DNA of 54,738 nt from Streptomyces roseus (GCF_001044425.1 NZ_LFML01000075.1:1-54738); one strand, 5' to 3'. Counted from the first letter of the stretch, positions 18,764-27,104 are shown. Notes: generated by a model from the sequence alone, not told the origin. A program made the numbers and translations.

Positions 18764-19270
18764 CTACTTCCGCAGCTCGATGACGGTCTTGCCGATGCGG
18801 ATCGGGGCGCCCGGCGGAATGGGCGTCGGGGTGGTCAGCCGGGTCCGGTCGAGATACGTGCCGTTGGTGGACCCGAGATCCTCGACGATCCACTGGCCGT
18901 CACGGTCGGGGTAGATCCTGGCATGGCGGCTGGACGCGTAGTCGTCGTCCAGCACGATCGTTGAGTCATGTGCCCGGCCGAGCGTGATCGTCTGCCCCGC
19001 GAGGGCGACCGTGGTGCCCGTGAGGGTGCCCTCGGAGACGACCAGCTTGGTGGGCGCTCCGCGGCGCTGGCGCTGCTGCGGCGGCGCGGCGGCCTGGCGG
19101 CCGGCCTGCGCCGGTGCTCCGGACGCGTTCCCGCCACCGCGGCGCGAGCCGCGCTGGGTGACGCGCGTACCGAAGAGGTCGCTGCGGATGACCTGGACGG
19201 CCACGATGACGAACAGCCACAGAACGGCCAGGAAACCCAACCGCATGACCGTCAGGGTCAGCTCTGACAT
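18764..19270 (-). CDS. fhaB: FHA domain membrane protein FhaB (FipA)
   Basis: The product has 168 residues from ATG 19270. One N-terminal membrane helix (about 7-28), a basic Gln-rich linker, and an FHA domain at 75-165 with LGRAHDSTIVL (97-107), SSRHARI (113-119) and LGSTNGTYL (132-140) are present. Arg99, Ser114 and Asn136 are the phosphothreonine-binding positions. It reads phospho-Thr marks left by PknB-type kinases. In mycobacteria FhaB links FtsZ, FtsQ and the kinase. It follows fhaA by 10 nt; 141 nt separate it from pstP. Confidence 0.95.
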   Translation of the reverse strand: MSELTLTVMRLGFLAVLWLFVIVAVQVIRSDLFGTRVTQRGSRRGGGNASGAPAQAGRQAAAPPQQRQRRGAPTKLVVSEGTLTGTTVALAGQTITLGRAHDSTIVLDDDYASSRHARIYPDRDGQWIVEDLGSTNGTYLDRTRLTTPTPIPPGAPIRIGKTVIELRK

Positions 19271-19280
19271 TGCCCCCGCT

Positions 19281-20096
19281 TCACCCTTCGGCTTGCCGGT
19301 AAATGATGGTGGTGCTGCCCACGACGATCCGCGAGCCGTCGCGGAGCGTAGCGCGGGTGGTGTGCTGCCCGTCCACCACGATGCCGTTGGTGGACCCGAG
19401 ATCCTGGATCGTCGAGGGCGTTCCGGTCCGGATCTCACAGTGCCGGCGCGAGACGCCGGGGTCGTCGATCCGCACGTCGGCTTCGGTGCTTCGGCCGAGT
19501 ACGAGCGTGGGACGCGAGATCTGGTGGCGGGTGCCGTTGATCTCGATCCAGTGGCGCCGGGTGGCGCCTCCGGTGGGTACGGGGGCCGGGCCCGCGGCGC
19601 CCGGCCGGCGAGCGGGTGCGCCCGGGGGCGGTCCGGCCGGCATCGGCGGTGCGGAGACCGGCGGGTAGCCGTAGCCGCCCTGCTGGTTCTGGGGGGCGGC
19701 CTGCGGCGGCGCCTGGGAGGTGCTGGAGGCGAGCGTGCGGCTGCGGACCCGGTAGAGCCCGGTGTCCAGGTCGTCGGCTTTCTCCAGGTGGACCTTGATC
19801 GGGCCCATGAAGCTGTAGCGCTGCTGCTTGGCGTAGTCGCGGACGAGGCCCGCGAGCTCGTCGCCGAGCTGCCCGGAGTAGGGGCTCAGGCGCTCGTAGT
19901 CGCCGGTGCTGAGTTCGACGATGAAGTCGTTCGGGACGACCGTCCGCTCCCGGTTCCAGATCGTCGCGTTGTTGTCGCACTCGCGCTGGAGGGCGCCGGC
20001 GATCTCGACGGGCTGGACCTCGGACTTGAACACCTTGGCGAAGGTGCCGTTCACCAGACCTTCGAGTCGCTGCTCGAACCGCTTCAGGACTCCCAT
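19281..20096 (-). CDS. fhaA: FHA domain protein FhaA with DUF3662 N terminus
   Basis: The product has 271 residues from ATG 20096 with a GGAGGTG site 4-5 nt upstream. The N-terminal DUF3662 domain (about 1-120, MGVLKRFEQRLEGLVNG) is followed by a Pro/Gly/Gln linker and an FHA domain (about 180-268) with VLGRSTEADVRI, VSRRHCEI and LGSTNGIVV. No membrane helix is present. In mycobacteria FhaA binds phosphorylated MviN and regulates peptidoglycan synthesis. It is the first gene of the fhaA-fhaB-pstP-rodA-pbpA(-pknB) unit; the promoter must lie in 20,097-20,240. Confidence 0.95.
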   Translation of the reverse strand: MGVLKRFEQRLEGLVNGTFAKVFKSEVQPVEIAGALQRECDNNATIWNRERTVVPNDFIVELSTGDYERLSPYSGQLGDELAGLVRDYAKQQRYSFMGPIKVHLEKADDLDTGLYRVRSRTLASSTSQAPPQAAPQNQQGGYGYPPVSAPPMPAGPPPGAPARRPGAAGPAPVPTGGATRRHWIEINGTRHQISRPTLVLGRSTEADVRIDDPGVSRRHCEIRTGTPSTIQDLGSTNGIVVDGQHTTRATLRDGSRIVVGSTTIIYRQAEG

Positions 20097-20238
20097 GGGG
20101 CACCTCCTCCGTCGTTGTCGCCCTGTACTGCTTACTGATCGTATCCACGCGTGGCGGATTCGGGTGGTTCCCCCTGGGTCCCATGCGCATGAGTGTTGGT
20201 ACTCACAAGGGATCGTAGGGGCGCTCAGGGGACAGTGT

Positions 20239-20262
20239 CCCGCACCGGGAGCACGGTGCGGG
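20239..20262. terminator. hairpin in the fhaA/tRNA-Leu intergenic region
   Basis: CCCGCACCG (20239-20247) pairs with CGGTGCGGG (20254-20262) with a 6-nt loop. The 292-nt gap 20,097-20,388 holds this hairpin and otherwise only promoter space for fhaA (minus) and tRNA-Leu (plus). No T-run follows, so terminator function is uncertain. Confidence 0.4.
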
Positions 20263-20388
20263 AGGGGCAATCCGGGCCGGGCCCGGGGGTGCGGGGAAAG
20301 CGATGTGAATCCACCCCCTCCGACGTGCTAATGTTTCGACGTCGCCAGGGGAACGGACCGAAAGGGAAGATCCACTGGGGTGCTGCTC

Positions 20389-20471
20389 GGGCGAGTGGCG
20401 GAACGGCAGACGCGCTGGCTTCAGGTGCCAGTGTCCTTCGGGACGTGGGGGTTCAAATCCCCCCTCGCCCA
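20389..20471 (+). tRNA. tRNA-Leu (CAG)
   Basis: This is an 83-nt class II tRNA. Acceptor GGGCGAG pairs with CTCGCCC, the anticodon stem is CTGGC/GCCAG around loop TTCAGGT (anticodon CAG), the long variable arm is TGTCCTTCGGGACG, and the T loop is TTCAAAT. Discriminator A is at 20471. CCA is not encoded. A TAATGT element about 55 nt upstream could be its -10 box. Confidence 0.97.
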
Positions 20472-20476
20472 CATCG

Positions 20477-20518
20477 ACGAAACGGTCGTCATCGCGAAAG
20501 CGGTGGCGGCCGTTTCGT
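20477..20518 (+). terminator. possible terminator after tRNA-Leu
   Basis: ACGAAACGG (20477-20485) pairs with CCGTTTCGT (20510-20518) with a 24-nt loop that can itself fold. It begins 6 nt after the tRNA. The remaining part of the gap up to 20,722 shows no gene. Confidence 0.5.
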
Positions 20519-20722
20519 GGTTCCCGGACTTCTTCCCGTCAGTTCCCTTCGGTGCGCGGGCGGATGGCCCGGGCGCCTGGCAGCGGGCGGCACGTTCACA
20601 CACATTCGTGATGCGGATTACAGCCCTGGCGAAAGGCACCCGCGCGAGGGTTCGACTTTCGTCGTCCCGGGCGCGACGAAAGAGGGCGGCCCCGCGGCGC
20701 GGTGGTGTCTAGGGTCGTCCGC

Positions 20723-22417
20723 GTGGATGCGACGGCGAGGATGCGGGCGGGCTGGAACTGGCTGAAGGGGCCCGAGCCGTGGACGCGGCGGATGCTGGCG
20801 GGCGACCTCGTGCTCGGCGGGGTGCTCGCGCTGCTCGGGCTGGGCGTGGAGGAGCTCGACAACGGCAGCGTGCAGCGGATGGCGGCCGGCGCCGCCGCCG
20901 TGGTGCTGCTCACGCTGGCGCGGCGCCGGCTCCCGGCCACGACCCTGATCGTGGCTTCGGCGGTCTCCCCGTTCCTGCCGGGCTCCTTGCTCGTCACCGT
21001 CCTGCTCGGCTGGTCGGCGGGGCGCCGGATCGTCGGGGTGGGCCGGGCGATGGCCGCGTTCACCGTGGCCTTCCTCGCCGCGGTCGTCTTCAGCGTGGTG
21101 CAGGCGTGGTCCGACGAGCGGCCCGTGCTCGTGATCGTGTTCTCCACGCTGATGTTCCTCGCGATGACGGTCATGCCGGGCCTGGCCAGCCGCTACTGGT
21201 CGCAGCGCCGGACCCTGCTCCAGGCCCTCCAGGAGCGCAACGGGCAGCTGATGCGGGAGCGCGTGATGGTCGCCGGGCAGGCCCGGCTGCGCGAACGGCA
21301 GCGGATCGCCCAGGACATGCACGACAGCCTGGGCCACCAGCTGGCGCTGATCGCCGTGCACACCGGCGCCCTGGAGGTGGACCCGCAGCTGACCGAGCGC
21401 CAGCGCGAGGCGGTGGGCGTGCTGCGGCAGGCCTCGGTCGCGGCGATGCACGAACTGCGGGAGGTCGTCGGGATCCTGCGGGACGGGGTCGAGGCACCGG
21501 TGCCGGCCGAGGAGGCACAGCCCGCGGCGCGCGGGGTGGCCGGGATCGCCGGGATCGTGGAGGCGGCGCGGAGTGCGGGGACCGACGTACGGATGACCGT
21601 GGCGGGGCGGCCGCGGCCGCTGGTCGCGGCGTGCGACCACGCGGCCTACCGGATCGTGCAGGAGGCGCTGACCAACGCCTACAAGCACGCCTCGGGGGCG
21701 CCGATCTCGGTGGAACTGCGGTACGAGGACGACTCGCTGGTGGTGGAGATCGCCAACGGGCCGGCCGCCGGTCCGGGCGTCGGTGCGGTGGTCTCGGGCG
21801 GCCAGGGGCTCACCGGGCTGCGGGAAAGGGCCCGCCTGGTCGGCGGGATGGTGCACGCGGGCGGGACCGAGGGCGGCGGTTTCCGGGTGGCCGGCGTGCT
21901 CCCGTACGGGGCGGAGCCGGCCGGAGTGGAGGACATCGCCGACGACTTCGGACAGCAGGCCCAAGCCCAGGCGCAGGCCGGGGGGTTCACGGTGGCGCCG
22001 CCGCCGATGGACTGGGCGGCGGTGGACAAGGAGCTGGCCGTGGGGGGCCGCAGCCGGGCCGGGGGCGTCGCGATGGGCTGCGGGATCGCCTTCGCGGCGG
22101 TGGTGCTGCTGGTGATCGTGATCGGGGCCGGGGTGGTGATGCTGGTCGGATCGGCGGGCAGCGCGATGATCAGCCAGGAGGACTTCGACAAGGTCCGGGT
22201 GGGCGAGTCCGAGGAGGCGGTCCGCAAGAAGCTGCCCGACGGCGACAGCTTCATGACCGAGGGACTGGAGCGCAAGGGCCCGGAGCGGCCGGCGGGCTCG
22301 GACTGTCTGGCACTGCTGTCGTCGGACGACTCGGGGCTGACCACCAATACTGTTTTCCGGTTCTGCTTCAAGGACGGCAAGCTCGTCGACAAGCAGGCGT
22401 ACGAGTCCGAGCAGTAG
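20723..22417 (+). CDS. NarL/DesK-type sensor histidine kinase with extra C-terminal membrane domain
   Basis: The product has 564 residues from GTG 20723; GTG 20702 and ATG 20741 are alternatives. The N-terminal membrane domain has four or five helices (about 24-155). Then comes a coiled linker, a HisKA_3 dimerisation segment with phospho-acceptor His200 in DMHDSLGHQ, and an HATPase domain (N-box Asn318 in EALTNAYKHA, G-box GGQGLTGLRER 359-369). Unusually, a Gln/Ala linker, a further membrane helix (about 448-476) and an outside domain (480-564) with DFDKVRVGESEEAVRKKLP and Cys528/Cys548 follow. The latter resembles BamE/SmpA-type lipoprotein folds. It likely senses the cell surface and phosphorylates the response regulator 8 nt downstream. 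Confidence 0.92.
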   Translation: MDATARMRAGWNWLKGPEPWTRRMLAGDLVLGGVLALLGLGVEELDNGSVQRMAAGAAAVVLLTLARRRLPATTLIVASAVSPFLPGSLLVTVLLGWSAGRRIVGVGRAMAAFTVAFLAAVVFSVVQAWSDERPVLVIVFSTLMFLAMTVMPGLASRYWSQRRTLLQALQERNGQLMRERVMVAGQARLRERQRIAQDMHDSLGHQLALIAVHTGALEVDPQLTERQREAVGVLRQASVAAMHELREVVGILRDGVEAPVPAEEAQPAARGVAGIAGIVEAARSAGTDVRMTVAGRPRPLVAACDHAAYRIVQEALTNAYKHASGAPISVELRYEDDSLVVEIANGPAAGPGVGAVVSGGQGLTGLRERARLVGGMVHAGGTEGGGFRVAGVLPYGAEPAGVEDIADDFGQQAQAQAQAGGFTVAPPPMDWAAVDKELAVGGRSRAGGVAMGCGIAFAAVVLLVIVIGAGVVMLVGSAGSAMISQEDFDKVRVGESEEAVRKKLPDGDSFMTEGLERKGPERPAGSDCLALLSSDDSGLTTNTVFRFCFKDGKLVDKQAYESEQ

Positions 22418-22425
22418 GAGCACGG

Positions 22426-23085
22426 GTGACAGCCAAGGTGATCCGAGTGGTGATCGCTGACGACGAGCCGCTGATCAGGGCGGGGATCAGGATGATCCTG
22501 ACCTCGGCGCCCGACATCGAGGTCGTCGCGGAGGCGGCGAACGGGCGCGAGGCCCTGGAACTGGCCCGCGCGCACGCGCCGGACGTGGTGCTGCTGGACA
22601 TCCAGATGCCGGTGATGGACGGCCTGACCGCGCTCGGCGAGCTGGGGCGGGCGGCGCCGGAGGTCAGGGCGCTGATCCTGACCACCTTCGGGGAGAAGGA
22701 GAACGTGCTGAGGGCGCTGGGCTCGGGCGGCGCGGGGTTCCTGCTGAAGGACTCGGCTCCGGGTGAGCTGATCGGCGCGGTGCGGGCGGCCGCGGCCGGG
22801 GACGCGTACCTCTCGCCGGGGGCGACCCGGCACGTGGTCGACCAGCTGGCCACGGGGCAGGGCGCGGCGCGCGGCGAGCGGGCCCGGCGGCGGGTGGCGG
22901 AGCTGAGCGAGCGGGAGCGCGGGGTGCTGGCGCTGCTGGGCGAGGGCCTGTCCAACGCGGACGCGGGCCGGCGGCTGCACATGAGCGAGGCGACGGTGAA
23001 GACGTACGTGAGCCGGATCCTGTCCAAGCTGGACTGCGAGAACCGGGTACAGGCCGCCCTGCTGGCCAGGGACGCCGGGCTGTAG
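22426..23085 (+). CDS. NarL/FixJ family response regulator
   Basis: The product has 219 residues from GTG 22426, with GGAG overlapping the kinase stop. The receiver domain (6-125) has acidic pocket Asp12-Asp13, phospho-acceptor Asp58 in LLDIQMPVMDG, Thr in LTTFGE and Lys in FLLKDSAP. A linker leads to a LuxR-type HTH (about 155-215, LSERERGVLALLGEGLSNADAGRRL...). It is the partner of the preceding kinase and a cytoplasmic transcription factor. No direct target motif can be named; the DUF2252 gene 89 nt downstream is a candidate. Confidence 0.96.
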   Translation: MTAKVIRVVIADDEPLIRAGIRMILTSAPDIEVVAEAANGREALELARAHAPDVVLLDIQMPVMDGLTALGELGRAAPEVRALILTTFGEKENVLRALGSGGAGFLLKDSAPGELIGAVRAAAAGDAYLSPGATRHVVDQLATGQGAARGERARRRVAELSERERGVLALLGEGLSNADAGRRLHMSEATVKTYVSRILSKLDCENRVQAALLARDAGL

Positions 23086-23174
23086 GTACGGTCGGGCCGA
23101 ATCCATGTGGTGAGCCGGGCGACGGGTGTCGTCCGGCCGGAACAGTACGACGGGTACGGGCGGGGGCGGCACGG

Positions 23175-24623
23175 ATGGCGACGGTACCGGAGCAGCGAGT
23201 GGCAGGGCCGGACGGGGCGGACGGGTGGGCGCTCGCGGACGGGCGGATACCTGCTGTCGCCGGGTTCGCGGCGCGGGCCGCGGCGGGCTCTCCCAAGGAG
23301 GCGGGCAAGGCCCTGCGGCTGCGGGTGCCGCGTGCGGCGCACGCGCACTTCGAGGCGCCGGCCGGACGGCCGGACGCGGTGCGGGCCGTGGAGGACTCCA
23401 ATGTGGGGCGCGTCCCCGAGCTGGCGCCGATCCGGGTCGGCCGGATGGCCGCGAACCCCTTCGCGTTCCTGCGCGGAGCGGCCGGGCTGATGGCGCACGA
23501 CCTCTCCGGCGGTCCGGTGACCGGTGTCGGCGCACAGATCTGCGGTGACGCCCACGCGGCCAACTTCGGTCTGTACGGGGACGCCCGCGGCCGGCTCGTC
23601 ATCGACCTGAACGACTTCGACGAGACCGTCTTCGGCCCGTGGGAGTGGGACCTGAAGCGGCTCGCGACCTCGCTGGTCCTGGCCGGACGGGTGGCCGGAG
23701 CGGACGAGGACACCTGCCGGGCCGCGGCGCTCGACACGGTGGGCGCGTACCGCCGGACGATGCGGCTGCTGGCCAAGCTGCCCGCGCTGGACGCCTGGAA
23801 CGCCATCGCGGACGAGGAGCTCGTCTCGCACACCGACGCCCGCGATCTGCTGGGCACCCTGGAGCGGGTCTCGGAGAAGGCCCGCAACAACACCTCGGCC
23901 CGGTTCGCCGCCAAGTCCACCGAGGCCGGCCCCGACGGGTCGCGCCGCTTCGTGGACGCGCTGCCGGTGCTGCGCCGGGTCGGCGACGGGGAGGCGGCGG
24001 CCGTGGCGGCCGCGCTGGGCCCGTACCTGAAGACCCTCCAGGGGGACCGGCTGCCGCTGCTGGCCCGCTACGCCATCCACGACGTGGCCTTCCGGGTGGT
24101 GGGTACCGGGAGCGTGGGCACCCGCTCGTACGTGGTGCTGCTCCTGGACCACCGGGGCGAGCCGCTGGTGCTCCAGGTGAAGGAGGCGCGGCCGTCCGTG
24201 CTGCTGCCCCACCTGCCCGCGCTGGGTTTCGAGAGCGCGGCCGAGGAGCACGAGGGCCGTCGTGTGGTGGCCGGGCAGAAGCGCATGCAGGTGGTCTCGG
24301 ACATCTTGCTGGGCTGGACCACGGTGGAGGGGCGGCCCTACCAGGTGCGGCAGTTCCGCAACCGCAAGGGCAGCGTGGACCCGGCGGCGCTGGCCCCCGA
24401 GCAGATCGACGACTACGGGCGGATGACCGGCGCCCTGCTGGCCCGGGCGCACGCGCACAGCGCCGATCCGCGGCTGCTGGCCGGGTACTGCGGCAAGAAC
24501 GACGAGCTGGACGAGGCGATGGCCGCCTTCGCGGTGGCGTACGCCGATCGGAGCGAGGCCGACCACGCCCACCTCGTGGCAGCGGTGAAGTCGGGGCGGA
24601 TCGCGGCGGAGGCCGGGGTCTGA
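23175..24623 (+). CDS. DUF2252 family protein (kinase-like fold)
   Basis: The product has 482 residues from ATG 23175. It matches DUF2252 throughout: RMAANPFAFLRGAA (90-103), GDAHAANFG (124-132), DLNDFDET (144-151), EWDLKRLATSLVLAGR (157-172) and a C-terminal LARAHAHSADP segment. GDxHxxN followed by DFDE recalls the catalytic and metal-binding loops of aminoglycoside phosphotransferase/choline-kinase folds, so small-molecule phosphotransfer is possible. This is inference. Cytoplasmic. Its 3' end is followed by the parS palindrome. Confidence 0.9.
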   Translation: MATVPEQRVAGPDGADGWALADGRIPAVAGFAARAAAGSPKEAGKALRLRVPRAAHAHFEAPAGRPDAVRAVEDSNVGRVPELAPIRVGRMAANPFAFLRGAAGLMAHDLSGGPVTGVGAQICGDAHAANFGLYGDARGRLVIDLNDFDETVFGPWEWDLKRLATSLVLAGRVAGADEDTCRAAALDTVGAYRRTMRLLAKLPALDAWNAIADEELVSHTDARDLLGTLERVSEKARNNTSARFAAKSTEAGPDGSRRFVDALPVLRRVGDGEAAAVAAALGPYLKTLQGDRLPLLARYAIHDVAFRVVGTGSVGTRSYVVLLLDHRGEPLVLQVKEARPSVLLPHLPALGFESAAEEHEGRRVVAGQKRMQVVSDILLGWTTVEGRPYQVRQFRNRKGSVDPAALAPEQIDDYGRMTGALLARAHAHSADPRLLAGYCGKNDELDEAMAAFAVAYADRSEADHAHLVAAVKSGRIAAEAGV

Positions 24624-24637
24624 GCGGGTCACGGTCG

Positions 24638-24667
24638 GGCTCCATGTTTCACGTGAAACATGGAGCC
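24638..24667. other. parS: parS centromere site inside a 30-bp perfect palindrome
   Basis: TGTTTCACGTGAAACA at 24645-24660 is an exact match to the ParB-binding consensus. It is flanked by 7 further complementary base pairs on each side, making a 30-bp perfect palindrome. It lies between the DUF2252 stop (24623) and GTG 24694. ParB bound here would help segregate the origin region. The same palindrome could fold as a terminator of the DUF2252 transcript. Confidence 0.95.
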
Positions 24668-24693
24668 GGCGTGGACGGCCTTAGGCTGGCCGG

Positions 24694-25503
24694 GTGAGCG
24701 AGCAGCAGACTGAAGAGACGGGCGACGAGCGACCCGAGGCGCGCCTGGAGCGGGCCGTACGGGCCGCCGAGCAGGCGCTGATCGAGTTCGAGATCGCGGT
24801 GGAGACCTTCCGGGTGGAGGTGGATAACTTCTCCCGGCTGCACCACCAGAAACTCGGCCCGATGTACTCGCGGCTCGACGAGCTGGACGCGCTGATCGCC
24901 GAGGCGAAGGCGGCGCGCAGCGGGGACGCCGAGGATCTGCGGCGGGCCCGGGACGCCCGCTCGCTGGTGATGCCGATGCCCGGGGTGGACGAGCTGTTCC
25001 ACGACTGGATGGATTCGGAAGGCATCTCCGACGACGCGTCCGCGATGCTCACCGACCGCACCGTGCGGCCGCCGCAGCGGGTGCGGCCCACGGAGGAGGT
25101 ACGCCGCCTCTACCGCGAGCTGGTCCGCCAGGCGCACCCCGACCTGGCCCGGGACGAGGCCGAGCGGGAGCGCCGCGACGCGTTCATCGCGCGGGTCAAC
25201 GCCGCGTACGGGCGGGGCGAGGAGCGGCTGCTGCGCGAGCTGGCCGAGGAGTGGGCCGCGGGTCCCGTGCCCGAGGAGGTACGGCGGCTGAACGAGAGCG
25301 AGGAGCTCTACGCCCGGCTGGAGTGGCTGGCACGGCGCAAGGAGCTGCTGTCGGTGGTGGCGCGGGAGCTGGAGGACAGCGCGATCGGATCGATGCTGCG
25401 GATGGCTCCGGAGGACCCGGACCGGCTGCTGGATCAGATCGCGGAGCAGCTGCTCGCCGATGTCGCGAAGCGTGAGGCGGAGCTTGCCGCGCTCGTTGGA
25501 TAG
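24694..25503 (+). CDS. J-domain-like coiled-coil protein
   Basis: The product has 269 residues from GTG 24694. A TAGGCT element 7 nt before the start suggests a leaderless transcript. Residues 12-90 are a long charged helix or coiled coil. Residues 133-185 look like a divergent J domain: helix II EVRRLYRELVRQA, the HPD signature at 148-150, then helix III with DAFIARVNAAYGRG. A C-terminal helical region follows. J proteins stimulate Hsp70 (DnaK). The J domain is internal here and no Gly/Phe region or zinc finger is present, so it is not DnaJ. It could be a specialised co-chaperone. Confidence 0.8.
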   Translation: MSEQQTEETGDERPEARLERAVRAAEQALIEFEIAVETFRVEVDNFSRLHHQKLGPMYSRLDELDALIAEAKAARSGDAEDLRRARDARSLVMPMPGVDELFHDWMDSEGISDDASAMLTDRTVRPPQRVRPTEEVRRLYRELVRQAHPDLARDEAERERRDAFIARVNAAYGRGEERLLRELAEEWAAGPVPEEVRRLNESEELYARLEWLARRKELLSVVARELEDSAIGSMLRMAPEDPDRLLDQIAEQLLADVAKREAELAALVG

Positions 25504-25539
25504 GTTGGGGAACAGACCTGCGATGAGAGAAGGCGACGT

Positions 25540-25884
25540 ATGAACTTCGGACCGCTTCCCTCGGTGGACGCCGCCGCGGTGCCCTCCGAAGGCTTTGTCC
25601 TCGACGTCCGTGAGGACGACGAATGGACTGCCGGACACGTGGAAGGTGCCCTGCACATTCCGATGAGTGACTTCGTGGCCCGCTTCGGTGAGCTGACGGA
25701 GGCCGTCGAGGACGGCCGCCGCGTGCATGTGATGTGCCGGGTGGGCGGTCGCTCCGCGCAGGTCACCCAGTACCTGGTGCGCCAGGGCATCGACGCCGTG
25801 AACATCGACGGCGGCATGCAGGCCTGGGACGGTGCCGGGCGCCCGATGGTGACCGACACCGGGAACCCGGCCTTCGTGCTCTAA
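25540..25884 (+). CDS. single-domain rhodanese-like protein
   Basis: The product has 114 residues from ATG 25540. It is one rhodanese domain: LDVREDDEW (21-29), GHVEGALHIP (32-41) and active-site loop CRVGGRS with Cys66 (66-72), then a conserved IDGGMQAW. The cysteine would carry a persulfide for sulfur transfer; the acceptor is unknown. Cytoplasmic. It is 36 nt after the J-like gene in the same direction and may be cotranscribed. Confidence 0.93.
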   Translation: MNFGPLPSVDAAAVPSEGFVLDVREDDEWTAGHVEGALHIPMSDFVARFGELTEAVEDGRRVHVMCRVGGRSAQVTQYLVRQGIDAVNIDGGMQAWDGAGRPMVTDTGNPAFVL

Positions 25885-25885
25885 A

Positions 25886-25905
25886 CCGGCAGGCGCGGCT
25901 GCCGG
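25886..25905. terminator. hairpin between convergent genes
   Basis: CCGGCAG (25886-25892) pairs with CTGCCGG (25899-25905) with a 6-nt loop, located just after the rhodanese stop and before the end of the convergent acyl-CoA dehydrogenase gene. Confidence 0.5.
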
Positions 25906-25930
25906 CCGTCCGTCAGGGGCTTCACGGCCT

Positions 25931-27073
25931 TCAGGCGAGGGGGTGGGCGGCCAGCAGGTCGCCCAGTGCCTCCTCGTGGGCCGCGGCCGGGCCCAGCTGG
26001 AGCTCCAGCTGCTTGGCCCACGCGTGGTAGCGGTGCAGCGGGTAGTCGGTGTCGGCGCCGAAGCCGCCGTGCAGGTGTTGTGCGGTCTGCACGACCCGGC
26101 GCACCCCCTCCGAGGCCCAGATCTTGGCGACGGCCACGTCCCCGGCGCTCGGCAGCGGGCCGCCGGCCCCGCCGGTCGCCGCGTCGAGCCGCCAGGCGGC
26201 CTGCCAGAGGGTGACCTCCATGGCGCGCAGGTCGATGTAGCGGTCGGCGGCCTGGACGGCGACGGCCTGGAAGGTGGCCACCGGGAAGCCGAACTGCTCG
26301 CGTTTGCGGGTGTATTGGCTGGTCATGGTGAGCACGCTCTCGCCCAGGCCGAGGGCCAGGGCGCAGGTTCCGGTGGCCAGGAGCTGGTGCAGCCGCTCCC
26401 ATGCGCTCGGGGTCTCGATGAGATGGCTCGCGGGCACCCGTACGCCGTCCAGGGCGAGTTCGGCGAGCCGCTCCCCGCTGGTGGAGACCTGGTCGGCCAG
26501 GGTGAGGCCCTCGGCGGCGCGCGGTACGAGCGCAAGGACGGCCCCGCCCTCGCCGGTGTGCGCCGGTACGGCGATCCAGTCGGCGCCCTGCGCCCACGGG
26601 ACGGCCGTCTGCACCCCGTCGAGGGTCCACCACGCGCCCTCGCGCCGGGCAGTGACGGCGAGTTCCGCGGGATCGTGCCCGCTGCGGCCGTGGGCGGCGG
26701 CGGTGAGGACGAGCGTCCCGCGGCCGGCGCCGGGCAGCAGGGCGGCGGCCAGCTCGGGGCTGCCGTGGGCCTGGACGGCCATGGCGGTGGCGCAGTGCTC
26801 CAGCAGCGGCACCCGGGCCAGCACTCTCGCCGCCTCGCGCAGCACCAGGCACAGGGCGACCGCGTCGAGGCCCGCGCCGCCGTGCTCCTCGGCGAGGACC
26901 AGGCTCAGCAGGTCGGACGCGGCCAGCTTGGCCCACAGCGGCCGGTCGAAGTCCTCGGCGACGGCCCCCGGGGTCAGCGCGGGGCTGGGCACGCCGTCGG
27001 GGGCGACGTCCGCGAAGACGGCCTTCGCCGCCTCGACGGCGGCCTGCTGCTCCTCGGTGAAGGTGAAGTCCAC
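25931..27073 (-). CDS. acyl-CoA dehydrogenase family protein
   Basis: The product has 380 residues from GTG 27073, with GGGAGGA 6 nt upstream. The N-terminal helical domain (FTEEQQAAVEAAKAVF) includes LAEEHGGAGLDAV. The middle beta domain is short, and the C-terminal domain has YTRKREQFGFPVATFQAVAVQAAD and a LHGGFGADTDYPLHRYHAWAK signature. It is predicted to oxidise an acyl-CoA to the 2-enoyl-CoA with FAD in the cytoplasm. Such members are common in steroid or side-chain catabolism clusters. It runs in the same direction as paa but with a separate control region. Substrate unknown. Confidence 0.9.
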   Translation of the reverse strand: MDFTFTEEQQAAVEAAKAVFADVAPDGVPSPALTPGAVAEDFDRPLWAKLAASDLLSLVLAEEHGGAGLDAVALCLVLREAARVLARVPLLEHCATAMAVQAHGSPELAAALLPGAGRGTLVLTAAAHGRSGHDPAELAVTARREGAWWTLDGVQTAVPWAQGADWIAVPAHTGEGGAVLALVPRAAEGLTLADQVSTSGERLAELALDGVRVPASHLIETPSAWERLHQLLATGTCALALGLGESVLTMTSQYTRKREQFGFPVATFQAVAVQAADRYIDLRAMEVTLWQAAWRLDAATGGAGGPLPSAGDVAVAKIWASEGVRRVVQTAQHLHGGFGADTDYPLHRYHAWAKQLELQLGPAAAHEEALGDLLAAHPLA

Positions 27074-27104
27074 TGCCTGTCCTCCCGCGCGCACCGGATC
27101 CCGG

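Noticed and set aside
20618..24645. Long minus-strand frames opposite the two-component system and DUF2252 genes
   Set aside because: Arg/His/Gly/Pro-rich shadow products; the + strand genes have complete catalytic motifs.
24819..24827. GGTGGATAA as a further DnaA box near parS
   Set aside because: It has one mismatch and lies within coding sequence, so chance is a sufficient explanation.
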